Part shown: in pieces, positions 6,879 through 15,214 of the stretch | How the letters are laid out: every line of letters starts with the position of its first letter | Numbering within the stretch: position 1 is the stretch's first letter | Assembly (NCBI RefSeq): GCF_008801925.2 | Contig: NZ_CP062803.1 | Location: forward strand, 806,001 to 870,000 | Direction: 5' to 3' | DNA length: 64,000 nucleotides | DNA from: Cupriavidus basilensis | GTDB taxonomy: Bacteria; Pseudomonadota; Gammaproteobacteria; Burkholderiales; Burkholderiaceae | Made by a program: the position numbers and the translations under genes | The notes under the pieces: generated by a model | The model's input: the letters and a program-made list of their open reading frames with translations, nothing else | What the model was told of the DNA's origin: nothing | Databases searched by the model: none

Positions 6879-9623
6879 ATGGACATTTCGCGTCAGGCGC
6901 TGTTCGGCCGACTCAATCCCACCCTATTCAAGGCGATCGAAAGCGCGACCGCCTTCTGCAAACTCCGCGGCAACCCGTACGTGGAGCTTGTGCATTGGCT
7001 GCACCAGTTGCTGCAGGCCCCCGATGGCGACTTTCAGCGGATCCTGCGCCATGCCGGCGCCGACCTGCCCGCCCTGGAAGCCGACCTGACGCGCGCGCTG
7101 GGCTTGCTGCCAGCCGGCGCCACGTCGATCAGCGACTTCTCGTTCCAGATCGAGTCCGCCATGGAGCGGGCGTGGGTCTACGCGACGCTTGCCTTCGCCG
7201 ATGACCACGTGCGCGGCGCCTACCTGCTGAGCGCACTGCTCAAGACGCCGGAACTGCGCCGTACGGTGCTGGGCATCTCGAATCAGTTCGCGAAGGTACG
7301 TGCCGATGACCTGGTCGAAGCCGTTCCCGTGTTGGTCGCGCAGTCGCCCGAAAGCCGGGAAGCGGCCTACGACGGCAGTGGCCTCGCACCGGCCACGCCT
7401 GGCGAGGCCAGCGGCGCCATGGCGCCCACGGGTTCCGGCAAGTCTGCCCTTGGCCAGTACTGCCTCGACCTGACCGAGGAGGCCCGCGCCGGCCGGCTGG
7501 ATCCGGTGATTGGCCGTGAGCACGAGATCCGCACCATGACGGATATCCTGCTGCGCCGCCGCCAGAACAATCCGCTTTTGACGGGAGAGGCTGGGGTTGG
7601 CAAGACCGCCGTCATCGAGGGGCTCGCCCAGGCCATCGCTGCCGGCACGGTGCCGCCGAGCTTGAAGGATATCCGGCTCCTGAGTCTCGACGTCGGGGCG
7701 CTGCTGGCCGGCGCCAGCATGAAAGGTGAATTCGAGGCGCGGCTGAAAGGCGTGCTGGAGGAAGCCGCCAGGTCCCAGACGCCGGTGATCCTGTTTGTGG
7801 ATGAAGTCCACACGCTGGTCGGCGCCGGCGGCCAGGCCGGCACGGGCGACGCTGCCAATCTGCTCAAGCCGGCGCTCGCGCGAGGCGCGCTGCGCACGAT
7901 TGGTGCTACCACCTGGAGCGAATACAAGCGCCACATCGAGAAAGATCCGGCGCTCACGCGCCGGTTCCAGGTCCTGCAGGTGATGGAGCCGGAAGAAGCC
8001 AAGGCTGTCGCCATGGTGCGGGGGCTGGTCGCCACCTTCGAGGCGCACCACCGGGTGTTCATCCGCGACGAAGCGGTGCGTGCCGCCGTCAAGCTCTCGC
8101 ATCGTTATATCCCCTCCCGGCAGTTGCCGGACAAGGCCATCAGCCTGCTCGACACCGCTTGCGCCCGCGTGGCGCTGTCACTGCACGCCCCACCGGCGGA
8201 AGTCGAGCACTTGCGCCAGCAACTGGCCGCTGCCGACGCCGAATGTGCGCTGCTCGCCAAGGAAGCCGGCTTCGGCAAAGCAGATGCCGCGCGGATAGCC
8301 GTCGTGCATGCCCAGCGCGCGCAGATCGATGCCGACCTGGCGCAGGCCGAAGCGCGCTGGGAGCGCGAACGAAGCCTGGCGAGCGACCTGGTTGCACGCC
8401 GGCAGGCGCTGGCCCAACACCCGGCGATCGAGCCGGTGATCGAGCCGGTGATCGAGCCGGCGATCACGGCGCAGCCTCAGCAGTCTCTGGCAGAGCTGGA
8501 AGCCGACCTGCGTGCGGCGCAAGGGGAAGCGCCGCTTGTGTACACGGAAGTGGACGAAGCCGTGGTCGCGGCCATTGTCGCCGACTGGACGGGCATCCCG
8601 GTCGGGCGCATGGTCGCGGACGAGGTGGCCACGGTCATGCGGTTGCCGCAGACCCTTGGCACTCGCGTCATCGGCCAGGACCACGCGCTGGCCCAGCTTG
8701 GCGAGCGCGTCCAGACCGCCCGCGCGCAATTGACCGATCCCGGCAAGCCGGTCGGCGTGTTCCTGCTGGTAGGCCCCTCCGGCGTCGGCAAGACCGAGAC
8801 GGCCCTGGCGCTGGCCGATGCCCTCTATGGCGGCGAGCAGAACCTCATCACCATCAACCTCTCCGAATTCCAGGAGCCGCACACGGTGTCGACCCTCAAG
8901 GGCGCACCGCCGGGCTATGTCGGCTACGGCGAAGGGGGCGTGCTGACCGAAGCGGTGCGCCGCCGGCCCTACAGCGTGGTGCTGCTTGACGAGGTCGAGA
9001 AGGCGCATGCCGACGTCCACGAAGTCTTCTATCAGGTGTTCGACAAGGGCTACATGGAAGACGGCGAAGGGCGCCACATCGACTTCAAGAACACCATCCT
9101 GCTGCTTACCAGCAACGCTGCCTCGGATCTCCTGGCGAATCTCTGCGAAGACCCGGCGCTGATGCCGGAGCCCGCCGCGCTGCGCGACGCGCTGATGCCG
9201 GAGCTGCGCAAAGTCTTCCCGGCGGCGTTCCTCGGCCGCCTGGTGATCGTGCCCTACCTGCCGCTTGCCGCCGAACACCTCGGGCGCATCGTGCGCCTGC
9301 ACCTGGGCCGCGTCGTGGCACGCATGCACGACCAGCACGGCATTGCGCTCAGCTATGGCGACGCCGTGGTCGAGTTCATCGTGGCGCGCTGCCCGGTTGG
9401 CGAAACCGGAGCTCGCCGTTTGATCAGCTTTATCGAGCAGGTCGTCCAGCCGCAACTGGCTCGCCTGTGGCTGTCGGCGATATCGGAGAAGCGCCAGCTG
9501 GCCGCGATCGACATCCGGCTGGCGGGAGAACCGCCAGATGCGCCTGTACTGACCTATCACACCGAGTACCGTGCCGGCCACGACGCTGTTGGGCCGGAAT
9601 ATCCCGAAGCCGAAGCGGCCTGA
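6879..9623 (+). CDS. tssH: T6SS ATPase TssH (ClpV)
   Basis: The 914-residue AAA+ protein opens MDISRQALFGRLNP, with an N-terminal Clp-N domain, Walker A GEAGVGKT at about residues 236-243, Walker B ILFVDEVHTL, and a second AAA module with GPSGVGKT at about 632-639 and VVLLDEVEKAH. ClpV disassembles contracted TssBC sheaths for reuse. The ATG at 6879 is preferred over one at 6801, because family similarity begins there. Between the AAA modules, residues about 515-530 are made of a three-fold IEPV repeat encoded by 12-bp DNA repeats. It heads the rightward operon, ahead of tssB and tssC. Confidence 0.96.
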   Translation: MDISRQALFGRLNPTLFKAIESATAFCKLRGNPYVELVHWLHQLLQAPDGDFQRILRHAGADLPALEADLTRALGLLPAGATSISDFSFQIESAMERAWVYATLAFADDHVRGAYLLSALLKTPELRRTVLGISNQFAKVRADDLVEAVPVLVAQSPESREAAYDGSGLAPATPGEASGAMAPTGSGKSALGQYCLDLTEEARAGRLDPVIGREHEIRTMTDILLRRRQNNPLLTGEAGVGKTAVIEGLAQAIAAGTVPPSLKDIRLLSLDVGALLAGASMKGEFEARLKGVLEEAARSQTPVILFVDEVHTLVGAGGQAGTGDAANLLKPALARGALRTIGATTWSEYKRHIEKDPALTRRFQVLQVMEPEEAKAVAMVRGLVATFEAHHRVFIRDEAVRAAVKLSHRYIPSRQLPDKAISLLDTACARVALSLHAPPAEVEHLRQQLAAADAECALLAKEAGFGKADAARIAVVHAQRAQIDADLAQAEARWERERSLASDLVARRQALAQHPAIEPVIEPVIEPAITAQPQQSLAELEADLRAAQGEAPLVYTEVDEAVVAAIVADWTGIPVGRMVADEVATVMRLPQTLGTRVIGQDHALAQLGERVQTARAQLTDPGKPVGVFLLVGPSGVGKTETALALADALYGGEQNLITINLSEFQEPHTVSTLKGAPPGYVGYGEGGVLTEAVRRRPYSVVLLDEVEKAHADVHEVFYQVFDKGYMEDGEGRHIDFKNTILLLTSNAASDLLANLCEDPALMPEPAALRDALMPELRKVFPAAFLGRLVIVPYLPLAAEHLGRIVRLHLGRVVARMHDQHGIALSYGDAVVEFIVARCPVGETGARRLISFIEQVVQPQLARLWLSAISEKRQLAAIDIRLAGEPPDAPVLTYHTEYRAGHDAVGPEYPEAEAA
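8422..8467 (+). repeat. 12-bp tandem repeat inside clpV linker
   Basis: Units of the form GGYGATCGAGCC occur about three and a half times in register and encode IEPV repeats between the two AAA modules. Because the period is a multiple of three, copy changes would keep the frame. Confidence 0.8.
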
Positions 9624-9674
9624 CGCCGTGCGGCACGTCCTTGCAACCCCTCTTGTCACCCGTTGAGGAGACCT

Positions 9675-10208
9675 ATGTCTGTTGTGAACAGTTCGCAGAA
9701 ATTCATCGCGCGCAATCGCGCGCCGCGTGTGCAGATCGAGTACGACGTCGAGGTCTATGGCTCGGAGAAGCGCATCGAGTTGCCCTTCGTGATGGGCGTC
9801 CTGGCCGACCTGTCGGGCAAGCCCGCCGAGCCGCTGCCGCCGGTCGCCGACCGCAAGTTCCTCGAGATCGATATCGACAACTTCGACGAGCGCATGAAGG
9901 CGATGAAGCCTCGTGTTGCGTTCGCGGTTCCCAATACGCTGGCCGGCGGCGGCCAGCTGATGGTCGACATGACCTTCGAGAGCATCGAGGACTTCTCGCC
10001 AGCGGCGGTGGCCGGCAAGGTCGATGCGCTGCGGCAATTGCTGGAGGCCCGCACGCAACTCGCGAACCTGCAGACGTACATGGATGGCAAGTCGGGTGCC
10101 GAATCGCTGATCAATCAGCTGCTGCAGGACCCCGCGCTGCTGCAATCGCTCGCCAAGGCGCCCAAGCCCCAGGCTACCGATGGCGACGCCCAGGCGTCCC
10201 AGGCCTGA
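9675..10208 (+). CDS. tssB: T6SS sheath protein TssB (VipA)
   Basis: The 177-residue small sheath subunit shows SSQKFIARNRAPRVQIEYDVE at the N-terminus, LPFVMGVLADLSG, and the FDERMKAM and FESIEDFSP motifs of TssB. It co-assembles with TssC into the contractile sheath around the Hcp tube. The ATG at 9675 has GAGGAG five bases upstream, so it is preferred over the ATG at 9663. The gene follows clpV by 51 bases and precedes tssC by 49. Confidence 0.97.
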   Translation: MSVVNSSQKFIARNRAPRVQIEYDVEVYGSEKRIELPFVMGVLADLSGKPAEPLPPVADRKFLEIDIDNFDERMKAMKPRVAFAVPNTLAGGGQLMVDMTFESIEDFSPAAVAGKVDALRQLLEARTQLANLQTYMDGKSGAESLINQLLQDPALLQSLAKAPKPQATDGDAQASQA

Positions 10209-10257
10209 CCGGAACGGCTTCTTGCCTACCTGAACAACCTTATCAAGCAAGGATTCC

Positions 10258-11751
10258 ATGGCTTCCGCCCAACAAAAGCAACAGCAAGCCCTCGCGACCG
10301 TAGAGCAATCGGACTTCGCGGCACTGATCAGCCGCGAGTTCTCGCCCAAGACCGACCAGGCCCGCGAAGCCGTCGATCTCGCCGTCAAGACCCTGGCCGA
10401 GCAGGCGCTCGCCAGCTCGTTCACCATGAGCGACGATGCGTACAAGAGCATCGAAGCCATCATCGGCGCCATCGACACGAAGCTCTCCGAGCAGATCAAC
10501 CTGATCCTGCACCACGAAGCATTCCAGAAGCTGGAGTCGGCCTGGCGCGGCCTGCATCACCTGGTCTCGAACACCGAGACCGACGACAAGCTGCGGATCC
10601 GCGTGATGGATGTGTCCAAGGACGACCTGCGTCGCACGCTGCGCCGGTACAAGGGCATCGGCTGGGACCAGAGCCCGTTCTTCAAGCGCATCTACGAAGA
10701 GGAATACGGCCAGCTCGGCGGCGAACCGTACGGCTGCCTGGTCGCCGACTACTACTTCGACCACACCCCGCCCGACGTGGAGCTGCTGGGTTCGCTCGCC
10801 AAGATCTCGGCGGCCGCCCATGCGCCGTTCATCGCCGGCGCATCGCCGTCCGTGCTGCAGATGGACTCGTGGCAGGAGCTGGCCAACCCGCGCGACCTGT
10901 CCAAGATCTTCCAGAACCTGGAATACGCGCCGTGGAACAGCCTGCGCAACTCGGAAGACGCACGCTACGTGGGGCTGGCCATGCCGCGCTTCCTGTCGCG
11001 CTTGCCATACGGCATCAAGACCAACCCGGTTGATGAATTCGACTTCGAGGAAGACACCGACGGCGCCGATCACCGCAAGTATGTGTGGAGCAACGCCGCC
11101 TACGCCATGGCGGTGAACATCAACCGCTCGTTCAAGCTGTACGGCTGGTGCACGCTGATCCGCGGCGTGGAGAGCGGTGGTGTGGTGGAGAACCTGCCGT
11201 GCCACACCTTCCCGACCGACGATGGCGGCCTCGACATGAAGTGCCCGACCGAGATCGCCATCTCAGATCGCCGTGAAGCTGAGTTGTCGAAGAACGGCTT
11301 TATCTCGCTGGTCCACCGCAAGAACACCGACTATGCGGCCTTCATCGGCGCGCAGTCGATGCAAAAGCCGGCCGAGTATTACGACGCCGACGCGACGGCC
11401 AACGCCAACCTGTCGGCACGGCTGCCCTACCTGTTTGCCTGCTCGCGCTTCGCCCACTACCTGAAGTGCATCGTGCGCGACAAGATCGGGGCTTTCAAGG
11501 AGCGCGAGGACATGCAGCGCTGGCTCAACGAATGGATCATGAACTACGTTGACGCCGACCCGGCCAACTCCTCGCAGGAGACCAAGGCCCGCCGTCCGCT
11601 CGCGGCCGCCGAAGTGGTCGTCGAGGAAATGGAAGGCAACCCCGGCTACTACAGCGCCAAGTTCTTCCTGCGCCCGCACTTCCAGCTCGAAGGCCTGACG
11701 GTGTCGCTGCGACTGGTGGCGCGCCTGCCATCGGTCAAGGACGCCGCCTGA
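10258..11751 (+). CDS. tssC: T6SS sheath protein TssC (VipB)
   Basis: The 497-residue large sheath subunit contains the family landmarks LESAWRGLHHLV, YGCLVADYYFDH, PWNSLRNSEDARYVGLAMPRFL, RGVESGGVVENLPCHTF and the C-terminal GYYSAKFFLRPHFQLEGLTVSLRLVARLP. TssB/TssC polymerise into the contractile outer sheath. An AAGGA lies 5-9 bases before the ATG. Downstream, a GC-rich hairpin at 11797-11826 separates it from hcp, which may help produce different transcript levels. Confidence 0.98.
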   Translation: MASAQQKQQQALATVEQSDFAALISREFSPKTDQAREAVDLAVKTLAEQALASSFTMSDDAYKSIEAIIGAIDTKLSEQINLILHHEAFQKLESAWRGLHHLVSNTETDDKLRIRVMDVSKDDLRRTLRRYKGIGWDQSPFFKRIYEEEYGQLGGEPYGCLVADYYFDHTPPDVELLGSLAKISAAAHAPFIAGASPSVLQMDSWQELANPRDLSKIFQNLEYAPWNSLRNSEDARYVGLAMPRFLSRLPYGIKTNPVDEFDFEEDTDGADHRKYVWSNAAYAMAVNINRSFKLYGWCTLIRGVESGGVVENLPCHTFPTDDGGLDMKCPTEIAISDRREAELSKNGFISLVHRKNTDYAAFIGAQSMQKPAEYYDADATANANLSARLPYLFACSRFAHYLKCIVRDKIGAFKEREDMQRWLNEWIMNYVDADPANSSQETKARRPLAAAEVVVEEMEGNPGYYSAKFFLRPHFQLEGLTVSLRLVARLPSVKDAA

Positions 11752-11796
11752 GCGTCGTCCGAAGCCTGAAATGTACCGGTAGTCCCGCATCAGGCA

Positions 11797-11826
11797 CCCC
11801 CGCCCCTGATCCCTTGGGGGCGGGGG
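11797..11826 (+). terminator. GC-rich hairpin between tssC and hcp
   Basis: A perfect 10-bp stem (CCCCCGCCCC with GGGGCGGGGG, 11797-11806 and 11817-11826) sits 45 bases after tssC. No T-run follows, so it is more likely an attenuator or RNA-stability element than a full terminator. Confidence 0.5.
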
Positions 11827-11879
11827 CCTTGTTGTGGCTCTTGTCTGCAGTACCTGTCTTAACGTGAAGGAGTTTTGCA

Positions 11880-12365
11880 ATGGCACAGGACATTTTCCTG
11901 AAGATCAACGGCATCGACGGCGAGTCGCAGGACACCTCGCACAAGAACGAAATCGAAGTGCTGGCCTGGGACTGGAGCATCGAGCAGCAGTCCACCATGC
12001 ACGCGGGCAGCGGCGGCGGCGCCGGCAAGGCCACCGTGTCGGACCTGTCCTTCGACCACTTCATCGATCGCGCTTCGCCCAACCTGATGAAGTACTGCCT
12101 GACCGGCAAGCACATCAACGAAGCGGTGCTGGTCGTGCGCAAGGCCGGCGGCAATCCGCTCGAATACCTGAAGCTCACCATGACCGACGTGGTCGTCACC
12201 AAGGTGAGCCCGAAGGGTTCGGTGGATGACGAGTTGCGCATGCGCGAGAAGGTATCGCTGTCGTTCTCCAAGATCAAGCAGGAGTACGTGGTGCAGAACG
12301 CCCAGGGCGGCAGCGGCGGCGCCGTGACCGCGGGCTACGACATCAAGGGCAACAAGGAAGCCTGA
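11880..12365 (+). CDS. hcp: T6SS tube protein Hcp (TssD)
   Basis: The 161-residue protein opens MAQDIFLKINGIDGESQD and has the Hcp1-family core: IEVLAWDWSI, DLSFDHFIDRASPNLMKYC and EYLKLTMTDVVVT. Hcp stacks as hexameric rings forming the inner tube and can carry small effectors in its lumen. Start: ATG with a GAAGGAG about 7 bases upstream, a strong ribosome site fitting a highly expressed gene. It lies between the hairpin behind tssC and vgrG. Confidence 0.97.
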   Translation: MAQDIFLKINGIDGESQDTSHKNEIEVLAWDWSIEQQSTMHAGSGGGAGKATVSDLSFDHFIDRASPNLMKYCLTGKHINEAVLVVRKAGGNPLEYLKLTMTDVVVTKVSPKGSVDDELRMREKVSLSFSKIKQEYVVQNAQGGSGGAVTAGYDIKGNKEA

Positions 12366-12423
12366 TTGTCATGACAGTGCCCGCCGGCCACGCCTGACGT
12401 AGCCGGCGGGATCGCTGAACCGC

Positions 12424-15063
12424 ATGGCAAGACGGCGCCGGACAGTCGGCGTCTCCAGTGCAGCCATCCCTGACCTGCTCGGGCAGCCGCAGCTGGAATT
12501 TGTGCGGCTCTCCGGCCATGAAGGCTTGAGCGAACTCTTTACTTACAAGGTGGATCTGCGAGCGGTCTCGCCCGCGGCCAAGCAGTTCCTCGCCGAGGCG
12601 GACCCCGATGACATGATCGGGCGCGAGATGACGGTGACGATCGAGCTCGATGGCATGGGCACGGGCCTGCTGGGCGGTGTTGGTGCCGGGCAGCGGGAGA
12701 TCACGGGTGTCATCTCGGAGATCGAACAGGTTGGCGGCGCTGCGGAGAATCGCCTGTACCGGTTCACGCTGCGACCCTGGTTGTGGCTCGCCACACAGAC
12801 TTCGGATTTCAAGCCCTTCCAGAAGAGGACCGTCATCGAGATCCTGGATGAGGTCCTGGCGGACTATCCGTTCTCGGTGGAGAAGCGTCTTGACGTATCG
12901 ATCTACCCCAAGCTGGTCTGGGAAGTGCAGAGCGGCGAAACCGATGCCCATTTCATCCAGCGCCTGACCGAAGAATATGGCATCACGTACTTCTTTGAGC
13001 ACGACGGCGGGCACCATCGGCTGATCCTGGCCTCCGAAACGGGGGCGTATCGCAGTTTCCCCAGTGAGGCCTATCACACGCTGCCCATCTATCCGCATGG
13101 ATTCAAGGTGGATCAGGAACACCTGGTGCGCCTCGATCCGGTCAACCGCTTGCGCACGGGCAAGGTCACGCTGAAAGACTATGACTTCCGCAAGCCGCGG
13201 GCGGACCTGACCACCGACAACAGCCAGCCACGCGAAACCGGCTTTGCCGACTTTGAGCGCTACGAGTACCCGGGCGACTATGTCGAGCCGGCGGTAGGCG
13301 ACATGCGGGCGAGGATTCGCATGGAAGAGCGCCGTGCCCGGGGCCGGCGCGTGCGTGGTGTCGGTGCCTTGCGTGGCGTGGCGCCGGGCTGCACCTACAT
13401 GGTGAGCAATCACGGCAATCCCGCGTTGAACCGGGAGTACCTCGTGACCAGCACGACGTTCGACCTGGAGGACGTCGGCGGCGAGTCCGGCAGCCGGCAG
13501 CGGTTTGCCTGCCGTGTGGCTTTTGAAGGCCATCCCACCGACGAAGTCTTCCGTCCGCCGCGTACGGTCGGCAAGCCGCGCGTCGCCGGCCTGCAGCGGG
13601 CGGTCGTGACCGGGCCGAAGAACCAGGAAATCTGGTGCGATGAGCACGGGAGCGTGAACATCCAGTTTGAATGGGACCGCTATGGGAAGCACGACGAGAA
13701 CTCCTCACCGTGGATTCGTGTCGTCAACGGCTGGTCCGGCGAGCAGTTTGGCGCCATGCATATTCCGCGTATCGGCCAGGAGGTCATTGTTGCCTTCCTC
13801 AACGGCGATCCGGACTGCCCGCTGATCGTCGGGCGGGCACCGAACCAGCTCAACATGCCGCCGTGGGCGCTGCCGGGGCAGCATGCGCTGTCAGGGATTC
13901 GAAGCAAGGAGTTGTTTGGCGAGCGTCACAACCATCTGTTGATGGACGACACGCAGGACCAGATACAGGCGCAACTGTCCTCCGATCACCAGGCCTCGCA
14001 GCTGAATCTGGGCTATCTGACCGGGGTGCCCGACAATGCCGGGCGCAAAGACAAGCGCGGCGAAGGCTTTGATCTGCGCACCGACGGCCACGGTGCCGTA
14101 CGCGGCGGGAAGGGCTTGTTCTTTACCGCGGAAGGGCAGGCCGCCGCAGTGGGTGGGCACCTGTCGCGCGACGAGTTCATCCGCTGCATGGAAGCGGCGT
14201 TGGAGGCGGCCAGGTCGTTGGGCGACTATGGCCATGCGCATGAAGGACTGGCCGCCGACACCGAGCCGCAGGCCAGGCTCACGCAGGCCGTCAAGGAATG
14301 GCACGCTGGCGCCAACAATCATCAAGATGCGCCAGGCGAGGGAGGTCAGCCCCTGATCGGAGCCTATGCACCGGCGGGTATGGCGTTCGCCACGCCCAGG
14401 GTGCTGACTACCTATGCCGGCAAGCATATCGACACCGTCTCCAGGCTCAACCAGCACCTGACGGCGGGGCAGCGGTTCATCGTCAACGCGGGTCAGGGGA
14501 TCAGCAGCTTTGCGCACAGCGGTGACATCCGCACCCTTGCCCACAAGGGCAATGTCATGACGCAAGCGCAGGGCGGCAGCGTCATGACCAATGCGTTGAA
14601 CGACATCACGATGACGGCCACCCATGGCGCGATTCTGCTCAACGCCAAGGCCAGCATCACCTTCATGAGCGGCAATGCGGGTATCCGTATCGCCGACGGC
14701 TGCGTCGATGTCTTCGGGCCGACGCGCGTGCACCTTAACACCGGAGACTTCGACGTGCCGGGCGCGCAGAGCATCCATGGTGCCTTGCCGCGATTCGAAG
14801 CCGCCGATACGGGCCGCTTGTTCCGACTGGTGCGCCCGCTTGACAACCAGCCGGTGGCGAACATGCCTTACCGGATCGTGAAGGCAGACGGCAGCGTGGT
14901 GACGGGAGTCAGTAATGCCAAAGGCGAAACGGATCTCTACGCATCGGACGCGGCGGAAGCGCTCTCGATAACGTTCGGTAAAGGGCCGTCCGGCGATGGC
15001 GGACCGGTTGCCGTGCAAATGCCGCAGGCAGGGGCGAACGGCGAGGGGACTGAACGTGCATAG
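12424..15063 (+). CDS. vgrG: T6SS spike protein VgrG (TssI) with C-terminal extension
   Basis: The 879-residue protein has the gp27-like base at residues about 15-390, the gp5 OB-fold with GRY/WDRYGKHD...SSPWIRV and IPRIGQEVIVAFLNGDPD at about 395-475, and a DUF2345-type beta-repeat region at about 665-775 (HSGDIRTLAHKGNV, GNAGIRIADG). The tail at about 790-850 (RLFRLVRPLDNQPVANMPYR, GVSNAKGETDLY) resembles transthyretin-like domains that dock effectors on other VgrGs. VgrG tops the Hcp tube and carries effectors. The gene ends next to a lipase-type effector, the expected cargo. No PAAR gene is adjacent. Confidence 0.95.
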   Translation: MARRRRTVGVSSAAIPDLLGQPQLEFVRLSGHEGLSELFTYKVDLRAVSPAAKQFLAEADPDDMIGREMTVTIELDGMGTGLLGGVGAGQREITGVISEIEQVGGAAENRLYRFTLRPWLWLATQTSDFKPFQKRTVIEILDEVLADYPFSVEKRLDVSIYPKLVWEVQSGETDAHFIQRLTEEYGITYFFEHDGGHHRLILASETGAYRSFPSEAYHTLPIYPHGFKVDQEHLVRLDPVNRLRTGKVTLKDYDFRKPRADLTTDNSQPRETGFADFERYEYPGDYVEPAVGDMRARIRMEERRARGRRVRGVGALRGVAPGCTYMVSNHGNPALNREYLVTSTTFDLEDVGGESGSRQRFACRVAFEGHPTDEVFRPPRTVGKPRVAGLQRAVVTGPKNQEIWCDEHGSVNIQFEWDRYGKHDENSSPWIRVVNGWSGEQFGAMHIPRIGQEVIVAFLNGDPDCPLIVGRAPNQLNMPPWALPGQHALSGIRSKELFGERHNHLLMDDTQDQIQAQLSSDHQASQLNLGYLTGVPDNAGRKDKRGEGFDLRTDGHGAVRGGKGLFFTAEGQAAAVGGHLSRDEFIRCMEAALEAARSLGDYGHAHEGLAADTEPQARLTQAVKEWHAGANNHQDAPGEGGQPLIGAYAPAGMAFATPRVLTTYAGKHIDTVSRLNQHLTAGQRFIVNAGQGISSFAHSGDIRTLAHKGNVMTQAQGGSVMTNALNDITMTATHGAILLNAKASITFMSGNAGIRIADGCVDVFGPTRVHLNTGDFDVPGAQSIHGALPRFEAADTGRLFRLVRPLDNQPVANMPYRIVKADGSVVTGVSNAKGETDLYASDAAEALSITFGKGPSGDGGPVAVQMPQAGANGEGTERA

Positions 15064-15214
15064 ATTCTCAGCTGGCGCGGATCGGGACGTCTCCGAGGGC
15101 TGGTTGCGCGATGTTGACCGCGAGAAGTTTCCCGCTCAGCCCTGCCATGACGCACCGCCAGTTTCCGTCCGTCGCCGCCATGACCATTTCCATTGCATCG
15201 TGAGCCACACATGA
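15056..15214 (+). CDS. Possible small coupled ORF between vgrG and effector
   Basis: A 52-codon frame starts with GTG at 15056, eight bases inside the vgrG end, with GAGGGGA about 7 bases upstream. Its TGA (15212-15214) overlaps the effector ATG (15211) as ATGA. This is the geometry of a translationally coupled gene. The product (charged, with several His near the C-terminus) matches nothing I know; it could be a decayed adaptor or simply a leader that couples effector translation. Codon pattern is inconclusive. Confidence 0.35.
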   Translation: MHRFSAGADRDVSEGWLRDVDREKFPAQPCHDAPPVSVRRRHDHFHCIVSHT

